Source: CALGYY01 sp963678485 (GTDB lineage: Bacteria; Bacteroidota; Bacteroidia; Bacteroidales; CAIWKO01). From it: a stretch of 64,000 nt of DNA. Made by a program: the position numbers and the translations under genes. Below, in pieces: positions 17,101 to 29,100 of this stretch. Below the pieces are notes generated by a model, which ran no database searches, was not told where the DNA came from, and was given only the letters and a program-made list of their open reading frames with translations. Numbering within the stretch: position 1 is the stretch's first letter; each line of letters begins with the position of its first letter. The stretch is from NCBI GenBank assembly GCA_963678485.1, contig OY782882.1:4774001-4838000 (forward strand). The letters are read 5' to 3'.

Positions 17101-20100
17101 GCACCCGGAGGAGGAAATGGAGGTGGTATCTTCACTAGTGGATCCAGTGAAACATACCGAAATTTGAAAATTACCGGCAATTCCGCCAGAACCGGAGGTG
17201 GAATAAATGGAGAATATTCTAATTTCACACTAACCAATTCTGTTATTTTTAACAACGCAAGTACTTCTTCAATAGGTTCCGGAGGGGGAATATATCTATG
17301 GAGCACAAGCGCAGTATTAAACAATGTCACTATTGCAAATAATACTGCAGCTAATGTCAGTGGCGGAATTTATGCATCCTATCTACATTTTGTAATTAAT
17401 AATTGCATCATTTGGGGCAATACATCAGTAACAGGAAAAGATTTGGGCTTATCTACCAGTGCAACAGCAACAATTAATAACAGCTGTTATAGTTCTACTG
17501 ATTCAATCCGAATAACACCAATAAACTGTATTTCTAAAAACCCCAAATTTATTAATGCAGCCAATAAGGATTATAGAATTGGTACCAATTCACCATGCAT
17601 TGATGCAGGCAACAATTCCTATTGCACCTTAACAAAAGATATTAGAGGCGGGGCTTATGACCGCAAACTACTTAAAACGAATGCCGCACAAACGGGACCC
17701 ATCGATATGGGCGCTTATGAATATAAAGCAGGGATAGACCCATACAGATCTAACGATGTAATCTATGTAAACCAAAACCAGCCTGATGACAACGGAGTTG
17801 GTCTTAGCTGGGCAACTGCCAAGAAAACCTTACAAGCGGCACTCGACATGTCATTTGCGGGTGATTCCATTTTTGTAGCTAAAGGAATCTACAAACCAAC
17901 CTATGCAAATGGTTCAACAAACCTACGCAAACAAAACTTCCAAATGAAGGATAGTGTGGCTATTTTCGGTGGATTTGTAGGTTCCGAAAGCGCTTCGGCA
18001 ATTAGTATTGCAAACAGAGACTTTATCACCAACAAAACAATCCTGAGCGGTGATTTAAATGATAATGATATTTTTGATATTAACAATGGCGGATATCAGG
18101 GAAATAGTGGTGATGATAATTGTTATCACGTTTTTAATAATGTAAACGTGACTCTTTCACCTAAGGCAATTTTGGATGGTTTTACCATCACAGGAGGGAA
18201 TGCTAATGGAGGCGACATATCTAGCAATTATGGCGGCGGTATGTATAATTATTCTTCCATTATTAATTCAACACTCAACAATCTTATATTCACTGCCAAT
18301 TCGGCAAGGAGTGGTGGTGGATTGCAAAACGAATATTCACATCCAACCCTTAACAATGTTTTGTTTTATTCAAATTTTGCTGGTTGGAGTGGCGGAGGTA
18401 TTTGCAATGTTTCTATATCAACTGGCATTATATTTAACAATATAACATTGGTAAAAAACTATGCGACTGAAGGTGGAGGGCTATCAAACTACGCATCATA
18501 CACAACATTAAATAATTCAATTGTTTGGAATAATAATGCTACAACAACCAAACAACTTCTATGTTCAGGAGGTTGTCCAATAACGTTGAATTATTCATGC
18601 TTTTCTAATGAAGCAAATGATATTGGAAGTTATATAACAACCACTAACAATAATATCACAACCAATCCACAATTTGTTGATGCGCCCAATAACGATTTCC
18701 GTCTTACGGGTGTTTCTCCTTGTCTGGATGCAGGAAATAATATATACAACAATCAAACAACCGACATCAGAGGAACAACTTATGGCAGAAAATTACTCAA
18801 AACAAACGCAGCTCAGGCTGGCACCATCGATATGGGAGCATATGAATATAAGGCGGCAGCAGATCCAGCTAGACCCCAATATTATATTTACGTTAATACA
18901 ATAAGACCTGACGATAATGGTGATGGATTAAGCTGGGCAACGGCAAAGAAAACCTTGCAGGCGGCAATCGATATGTCAGGTGCTGGCGATTATATTTGGG
19001 TAGCAAAAGGAACATATTATCCAAGTTCCGCCTATGACTTGACAAACACAGCACGTTATTATCATTTTCGAATGAAAAATAATGTCAGTATATACGGAGG
19101 CTTTGCGGGTATCGAAAATCCCTTAACCTTTAATTATGCAGATCGCGATTATTCTGCCAATGAAACCATTTTAAGCGGCGATATTGGGACACCTAATAAC
19201 AACACTGATAATTGTTATCATATTTTCTATCATCCGTTAAGTACTGCCCTAACAGCGTCAGCCATACTTGACGGTTTTACCATAAAAGACGGGAATGCAA
19301 ATGGCACCAGTCCGCACAACAAAGGAGCTGGTATGTACAATGCCTCAGCTGCATTAACGCTTAGAAACATCATATTCTCTAATAATACAGCTGTTACCGA
19401 TGGTGGAGGACTCTATAATTTATCTTCTTCGGTTAACCTATTAAATACATCCTTTTCCTTAAATACAGCTTCAAACAACGGTGGTGCAGTTTATAATACT
19501 TCATCAGCTCCAACATTAATAAATATACTGATAAAATCTAATGTTGCATTAAATGCTGGTGGTGGTATTTATAACGATCAGTCTTCTACAAGGCTTACCA
19601 ATGTTACACTTTCAAAAAATTCAGCGACTTCCGGTGGTGGTATATATAATGCAAACAATTCCTCTCCCATCCTTAATAATTGCATACTCTGGGATAATAC
19701 CGCCAGCAGCAATGGTCATGAATTGTATATTAATGGAGGGACTACAACTTTAAACTATTCTTGTTATGCAAATCAATTAAATGATATATATAACAATGCA
19801 GGAACTTTTACCACCGTCAATCATAACATTACCTCGGATCCATTGTTTGCGAATACAGCAAGTGGCGATTTTCGTATTTACAGCAACTCTCCTTGTGTCG
19901 ATGCCGGGAACAATAGTTACAATGCAACCAGTAGCGATATCCGCGGAAAGACCCGTATTCAAAATTCGTTAATTGATATGGGAGCCTATGAATGGACTTT
20001 TGCTGTAGATCCTGACAATATTACTTTATATTATGTTGATTATACAAAGACTGCAGGACATAACACGGGTAAAAGCTGGACCGATGCATACACTTCCCTT

Positions 20101-23100
20101 CAAACAGCATTATTTGCAGCCGTTTCAGGTGACACCATCTGGGTAGCTAAAGGAACGTATAAACCCAGTTATGATTATGGCCTCAATATAATATCGCCAT
20201 ACACAGCAAGAGGATACCATTTTCGCATGAAAGATGGCGTAGGTATTTATGGCGGCTTTGCAGGAACAGAAAGTAATATCAACCAAAGGGCTAATTTTGG
20301 CTATGGAGAAGCAAATGAAACAGTTTTAAGTGGCGATTTAAATGGTAATGATGTTTTTGTTGTGAGTAGCGGCGGATTTCAAGGCACTAGCGGTGAAGAA
20401 AACTGTTTTCATGTCTTTTATCATCCCAAGAATATGGTGTTATCCAATACTGCAATTCTTGATGGTTTCACAGTAAAAGGTGCAAATTCAAATGACACCT
20501 ATGTTCACGATTACGGCGGGGGTATGTTTAATGACTCCGTCAGCCCTACTATTAACAATGTCACATTTACATCCTGCTATGCAGTGTATGGTGGAGGTTT
20601 GTATAATAAATCAGCCAATCCGATACTTAACAATGTCACATTTTTATCTAATAGATCAAACAATGGCGGTGGTATATATAATACCGGATCATCCCCAATC
20701 CTTACTAATGTAAAATTTATTAGTAATAGTCGTTGTGGTTTTTTCAATATTAATGGATCTGCGACAATCCTGAACAATTGTGTTTTTAATTCGAATTCTA
20801 CAGAATTCCTTGGGGGGGCAATAAATTGTTATCAGTCTTCTCTTGTGATTAACAATGCTACATTCTCGCAAAATTCAGCGAATAATGGTGGCGCAGTTAC
20901 TTTTGCCTATTCAACAGGATCTCTCAACAATTGCATTATTTGGGGCAATTCAGCCTATAACCAAGGCAGTCAGCTTTATTTAACTTCTTCTAATATCACC
21001 TTGAACTATTCTTGCTACTCAACTGCTTCAAACGACCTTGCCTTAGACAGCTATTCTACCATTGCAACAACAAACCATAATATAACAACAAACCCGAAAT
21101 TTGTTGACCTGTGGGGAAACGACTTTCGCCTGATGGGCAGTTCCCCTTGTATAAATACAGGTTTGAATAGCTATAACACCCAACCTTATGATATCCGCGG
21201 TCAAGTGCGCATCCAGAATACCACCATTGATATGGGTGCGTACGAATGGACCAGCGAAGTTGACCCTCCCAACGACTGTGTTAACCCAACCAACGGAGGA
21301 ACCATTGCAGGTGACCAAACAATCTGTTTTTATACGCTTGCTCAACCTATTACCAGCAGTACTTTACCGACAGGATATATTGGAACTATTGAGTATAAAT
21401 GGCAATCTTCAACAACCAGCAGTACTGAGGGATTTGCAGATATAATGAGCAGCGGTAACACACCCGATTTTACTCCTGGTGATGCAGTGCAAACTAAATG
21501 GTTCAGACGCCTTGCGCGCGTGAATTGCGCTACTGACTGGACAGGTGCTGCATCCTCAAATGTGGTTCAAATTACAATGCGCCCATATTTTACAGCAGGA
21601 AGCATTTCATATATTGGGGCTACTGTTTGTTATAATGGTGATCCGGGTGTGATTGCTAGTGAAACACCGGCCAGTGGTGGTGACGGTTCCATTAGTTATC
21701 AATGGCAATATAGTACCGATGCAGGAGGAGTCACCCTTCAAGATATTCCAGGCGCTACAAGTGAAACATATGACCCACCCGCAGGATTGACCGAAAACAG
21801 ATGGTATAGACGTATGGCCAAAGATGGCTTATGTAAACCAACGTTTCAGTATTCAAGTAGTGTATGGGCAGTTAGCGTGCGATCAGATTTTACTGCTGGG
21901 GCAATTTCCACAACCGGAGCTACGGTGTGTTATAATGGTAATCCAGATGTGATTGGAAGTTTAGCAGTGGCTAGCGGTGGAAATGGATCCATAACCTATC
22001 AGTGGCAGTATAGTAATGATGCTGCATGGACTTCACCTCAAACCATTGCCAGTAGCAATAGTGCTACTTATGATCCACCTTCAGGTTTAACAGCCAACAG
22101 ATGGTACCGTCGCCAGGCTAAGGACGGCAGCTGCAGCACAACCTTTACCTCATCATCCGGCGTATGGGCAGTTACAATTCTGCCAAGTTTTACAGCAGGT
22201 GCCATTCTCACTACCGGAGCTACTATCTGTTATAACGGAGATCCTGATGTTATTGGCAGTGCAACAGATGCCAGTGGCGGTGATGCTACAGTTACTTATC
22301 AATGGCAATATAGCACAACTTCAACCTGGTCACTTCCGCAAACCATTGCTGGAAGTAACAGCGCAACCTACGATCCTCCTGCAGGATTAACTGCCAACAG
22401 ATGGTATCGACGTCAAGCCAAGGACGGAGCTTGTAATGCATCATTCATAACCTCCACAGGTGTTTGGGCAGTAACAGTCCGCCCAAGTTTTTCAGCTGGC
22501 AATATTGGTACATCGGGTGCTACTATCTGTTATAATGGTGATCCCGGAATAATTACGACTTCCTTATCTGCAAGCGGTGGTGATGGTTCCATCACCTATC
22601 AATGGCAATATAGTACTGATGCCGCATGGACATCGCCACAAACCATTGCAGGCAGCAATAGTAATATGTACGACCCCCCCGCAGGATTAACAGAAAATAG
22701 GTGGTATCGGCGTCAGGCTAAAGATGGCACCTGCAATACAACGTTTACCTCGGCATCAGGTGTTTGGATGGTTACTGTCCGTCCACAGTTCACCCCCGGA
22801 GCCATTCTCACCACCGGAGATGTCGTATGCTATAATGGTGATCCCATAATAATCTATTCTTCATCACTAGCCAGCGGTGGTAACGGATCCCTCACCTACC
22901 AATGGCAATACAGCAGCGATTCGCTCTGGACTTCGCCTCAAACCATTGCCAGTAGCAATCTGGAATACTATAATCCTCCGGCTGGTTTAACTGCCAACAG
23001 GTGGTATCGACGCCAAGCCAAAGACGGAGTATGCAATACAACTTTTACTTCTTCTGCTGGTATTTGGGCAGTTAAGGTCCGACCGATGTTTACACCAGGG

Positions 23101-26100
23101 GCTATCCTTACAACAGGAGATACGATTGTTAATAATGGAGATCCTGACCCGATTGGCAGCGCAACGATTGCCAGCGGTGGTGATGCTTCAATAAGTTATC
23201 AGTGGCAATATAGCACCAGTGCAACATGGTCCTCCCCTCAGACCATTGCTGGAAGCAATAGTGCAACGTACGACCCGCCGGCAGGATTAACAGCTAATAG
23301 ATGGTATCGGCGTCAGGCTAAAGATGCTACTTGTAATACAACATTTTCAAATTCCTCTGGAGTTTGGCTAGTAATGGTCGCTCCAACAGCATCAGTTACG
23401 AGTTCAGCGGGATGCGGCACAGGTACAGTAAATGTAAGCTCCGATCTCAGCGGCGCACAGACTTTTGATTTGTGCGACAATGCTGGGTCAGTGCTTCAGA
23501 CATGGACAGGTAGTGCATCCTCTCATGATTTTTCAGGCCTTACAGCAGGTGATTATAAAGGAAGAGTTACCAAGAGTGGATGCGCTTCAGCCTTATCAGC
23601 GACAACAACACTTACCAATGGTTCTGCACCAACAGCAACTGTATCTAGCATCGCTGGATGTGGTACCGGTACAGTGACGATAACTTCCGACCTAAATGGT
23701 ACACAGACTTTTGATTTGTGCGACAATGCAGGCTCAATACTTCAGACATGGACTGGCAGTGCTTCTTCACATGATTTTACTGGTCTGGCTGATGGAATCT
23801 ATAAAGGACAAGTTTCTCAAGAAACATGTGCTTCGGCATTATCCTCAGCAACAACTCTTACAAATAGCTCCACACTTAATGCATCAGTTTCTAACATTCC
23901 TGGTTGCAGCGAAGGAACGGTAACTGTAAGCTCCGACCTTAGCGGACCACAGACCTTTGACTTATGTGACAATACTGGTTCAATTCTACAAACTTGGACG
24001 GGTAATGCTACATCACATGCATTCACGGGAATTGTTGATGGAACCTATAAAGGGAAAGTAACCTTGGGCAGTTGCGTGTCAGAATTATCACTGGCAACAA
24101 CACTTTCCAATAGTCTTATACCTTTAGCATCTGTATCAAATTTATCTGGATGTGGTACAGGTACTATCACTGTAAGCTCCGACCAGAGCGGAACACAGAC
24201 ATTTGATCTATGCGATAATGCTGGTTTAGTGCTTCAAACATGGACTGGTAGCGCAACATCACATGATTTTAGCGGTCTGGCAGATGGCACTTATAAGGGA
24301 AAAGTGACCATTGGAAGTTGCTCATCTGCTTTGTCTGCAGCTACAATACTTTTCAACAATGCAACACCGATCGCTTCTTTGGCAAGCACTGAAGGTTGCG
24401 GAACAGGAAGCATCACCTTGAACTCCGACCAAAATGGTATTCAAACCTTCGATTTATGTGATAACGCAGGCACCCTGCTGCAAACATGGACGGGCAATGC
24501 AACATCATATGCTTTTACGGGACTTGCTGACGGAACGTATAAAGGAAAAGTGACAATGGGTAGCTGTATATCTGGACTATCATTACCTACAACGCTTATC
24601 AACAGCATTATTCCAGTAGCATCCATTTCAAATACCGTTGGATGTGGAAATGGAACTATCACTGTAAGCTCCAACCAGAGCGGCAGTCAGACCTTTGATT
24701 TGTGCGACAATGCTGGGTCAGTGCTTCAAACTTGGACAGGCAGCGCAACCTCACATGACTTCAATGGTTTGATTGACGGTACTTATAAAGGAAAAGTAAC
24801 ATTGGGAAGCTGTACCTCTGCCCTATCTTCAATAACAATGCTTACCAACAATTCCATTCCTATTGCATCTGTATCAAACTCAGCTGGCTGCGAAACAGGT
24901 ACCGTAACTGTAAGCTCCGACCAGAGTGGAACACAGACTTTTGATCTGTGCGATAATGCAGGTCTGGTTCTTCAAACATGGACTGGAAGCGCAATATCAC
25001 ATAATTTCATCGGACTGACCGATGGTACCTATAAAGGAAAAGTAACCATGGGAAGCTGCGCCTCTGCATTGTCAACAGCCACAACGCTTACCAATAATCC
25101 GGCTCCTATTGCATTTATATCAAACACAGCTGGATGCGGTACAGGTATCATCACTGTAAGCTCAGACCAGAGTGGAACACAGACTTTTGATCTGTGCGAT
25201 AATGCTGGTCTGGTGCTTCAAACATGGACAGGGAATGCAACATCGTACGACTTTTCAGGTTTGGCGGATGGAACGTACAAAGGAAAAGTAACAATGGGCG
25301 GCTGTGTCTCTATAGTTTCAACAGCATCGACACTTATCAATAATATCGTTCCAACAGCTGCTGTATCAAACGCGGCTGGATGCGGAACAGGGATCATCAC
25401 TGTAAGCTCCGACCAGAGCAGCACTCAGACCTTTGATTTGTGTGACAATACCGGCACTGTGCTTCAATCATGGACCGGTAATGCAATATCACATAACTTC
25501 AGTGGTCTTTCAGATGGAACATACAAAGGAAAAGTAACCATGGGTAGCTGTGTTTCTGTATTATCAGCAGCAACAACCCTTATTAATAGTAGCATTCCTA
25601 TTTCATCAGTATCAAATACTGCAGGATGCGGTGCAGGTACAGGTACAGTTACAATAAGCTCCAACCTAAGCGGTATGCAAATTTTCGATTTGTGTGACAA
25701 TTCAGGCTCAGTGCTTCAATCCTGGATTGGCATTGCAACATCACATGATTTCCCAAGTCTTGCAGATGGAACTTACAAAGGAAAAGTGACCATGGGTAGC
25801 TGTGTTTCTGTATTATCATCAGCAACAACACTTACCAACAAAACAGTACCCATTCCTTCCATCACAACTATTGCAGGATGTGGTGAAGGAACAATCAATG
25901 TAAGCTCCGACAAGAGCGGAATACAGACCTTTGATTTGTGTAACAATGCCGGTTCGGTAATTCAAACCTGGACTGGTAATGCAACATCACACGATTTTAC
26001 CGGACTTGTTGACGGAACCTACAAAGGAAAGGTAACATATGGAAGTTGCGCGTCTGCAATAACATCATCAAGCATACTGACCAATAATACTATTCCAACT

Positions 26101-29100
26101 GCGACCATTGCAAGTACTGTTGGATGTGGAACTGGCATCATCACTGTTCACTCTAACCAGAGCGGCACACAGACCTTTGTACTATGCGATAATGCAGGTA
26201 TGGCGCTTCAAACATGGACAGGTAATGCAACGTCGCATGATTTTATCAGCCTCATTGATGGAGTTTATAAAGGGAAAATTATATTGAATAGTTGCATTTC
26301 AGATTTATCATTTGCAATTACCCTTACCAATAGCATCGTGCCTCTCGCATCCGCATCAACTATTGCTGGCTGCGGCACTGGAACCATCACTGTAATCTCC
26401 GATCAGAGCGCAATACAAACTTTTGATTTATGTGACAATGCAGGCCTTGTGCTTCAAACATGGACAGGCAATGCAACTTCACACCCTTTCACTGCTCTTC
26501 TAAATGGCACTTATAAAGTAAAAGTGACTTTGGGAACTTGTGCTTCTGACCTTTCATTAATTACACTGACCAACAATGACGTTCCTTTGGCAACAGCATC
26601 CAGTTCTGCAGGATGTGGAACTGGCGCAGTCACCATAAGTTCAGATCAAAGTGGAATTCAGAACTTTGAACTGTGCGATAACGCAGGATTAATGATTCAA
26701 TTCTGGACTGGCGATGCAGTATCACATACATTCAATGGTCTGGCCAATGGAATTTATAAAGGAAAAGTGACCAAAGGAAGTTGTGTCTCAGATTTATCAG
26801 CAGCTACAACACTTAATAATGGCTCAGCTCCAATTGTATCCGTTACGAGTATAGCTGGATGCGGCACTGGCTCTGTCACTATTAGCTCCAGCCAAAGCGG
26901 CACACAAACCTTTGAGCTCTGTGACAATGCTGGTTCTGTGCTTCAGATTTGGACTGGCAATGCCTCTTCACATGCATTCACTGGCCTTTCAGATGGATCC
27001 TATAAAGGAAAAGTAACTGCGGGCAGTTGCGTTCCAGACTTATCGGCAGCTACAACGCTTACGAATGGCTCAGCTCCAACAGCATCCGTTTCAGTAGCAG
27101 CAGGATGTGGCCAAGGAAATATCACTATTAGTTCCAGCCAAACAGACATACAGACCTTTGAGCTTTGTGACGACGCTGGCATGGTTCTTCAGGCATGGAC
27201 AGGCAACGCTGCATCACATGTATTCACAGGTCTTGCAGATGGCACCTACAAAGGAAAAGTAACCTTGGGAAGTTGTATTTCTGATTTATCAAGCGCTTCA
27301 GTTCTTACGAATAATATCGCTCCCATTGCATCTGTACAAAATACAGCCGGCTGCGGTACAGGTACAGTTACTGTAATCTCTGACCAGAGCGGTTTGCAGA
27401 CATTTGATTTATGTGATAATGGTGGCACAGTGCTTCAAACATGGACAACTAACGCTACATCTTATACATTTGCAGGTCTTACTGATGGAACTTATAAAGG
27501 AAAAGTGACATTGGGTATTTGTGTTTCAGAAATATCGGCAGCCACAAGCCTTACCAACAGCTTGATTCCTTTAGTTTCCATTTCAAATGCTGCAGGCTGC
27601 GTTACAGGCACAGTTACAATAAACTCCAATCTGAATGACATGCAGACCTTTGAATTATGCGATAATTCAGGAACAGTGCTTCAATCCTGGATCAGCGATG
27701 CCACATCACACACATTCACAGGTCTTGCTGATGGCACCTATAAAGGAAAGGTAACTTTAGGCAGTTGCATTTCTGATTTATCAACAGCCACAACGCTGGT
27801 CAATGGCTCAGCTCCAATTGCATTCGCGTCAAGCGCAGCAGGTTGCGGCATAGGGACAGTCACTATAGTCTCCAGCCAGAGCGGCACACAGACCTTTGAT
27901 TTATGCGACAACTCAGGCACGGTGCTGCAATCATGGACAGGTGATGCGATGTTATTTGCATTCACAGGTCTTTCTGACGGCATCTATAAAGGCAAAGTAA
28001 CAATGGGGAGTTGCGTTTCAGACTTATCTACACCTATATTTTTAGCTAATAATGCGACCCCAATTGCCATGGTATATAGCACCCCAGAATGTGGAACGGG
28101 TAAGATCACAATAATATCCAGCCAGAGCGGCACACAGACTTTTGAATTATGTGACATTTCAGGAATAGTAATTCAATCATGGACTGGCGATGCTACCTCA
28201 CACACTTTCATTTCGCTTGCTGATGGAACCTACAAAGGAAAAGTAACGTCGGGAAGTTGTGTTTCTTCAGTATCATCGGCTACAACACTCACCAATACTG
28301 TCGTTCCTGTTGCTACAGTTTGGAATACCCCAAGTTGCGGATTAGGTTCTGTTACTGTCGTCTCAGATCAGAGCGACACACAAACTTTTGAATTATGTGA
28401 CAACGCAGGATCAGTGCTTCAATTCTGGAATGGTAATGCTACCTCCCATACGTTCACATCACTTTCAGATGGAATTTACAAAGGCAAGGTAACACTTGGT
28501 AGTTGTGTGTCTGCAGTTTCTTCGTCTACAACACTTACCAATAGCATTGCTCCTATTGCAATGGCAACCAGCGCTGCAGGATGCGGCACGGGTACGGTCA
28601 CTGTAGTGTCCAGCCAGAGCGGTACACAGACTTTTGAATTATGCGATAACGGAGGTTTGATGCTCCAATCATGGACTGGCGACGCAAGCTCGCATGCATT
28701 CACTGGCATCGCTGACGGTTTCTATAAAGCAAGGGTTACACTAGGTAGTTGCGTATCGGAATTATCTACAACCACAATCCTTGCAAACAATACTGCACCA
28801 ATTGCAATGGCAACCAGCGCTGCAGGATGCGGCACGGGTACGGTCACTGTAGTGTCCAGCCAGAGCGGTACACAGACTTTTGAATTATGCGATAACGGTG
28901 GTTTGATGCTCCAATCATGGACTGGCGACGCAAGCTCACATGCATTCACTGGCATCGCTGATGGTTTCTATAAAGCAAGGGTTACACTAGGTAGTTGCGT
29001 ATCGGAATTATCTACAACTACAATCCTTGCAAACAATACTGCACCAATTGCAATGGCAACCAGCGCTGCAGGATGCGGCACGGGTACGGTCACTGTAGTG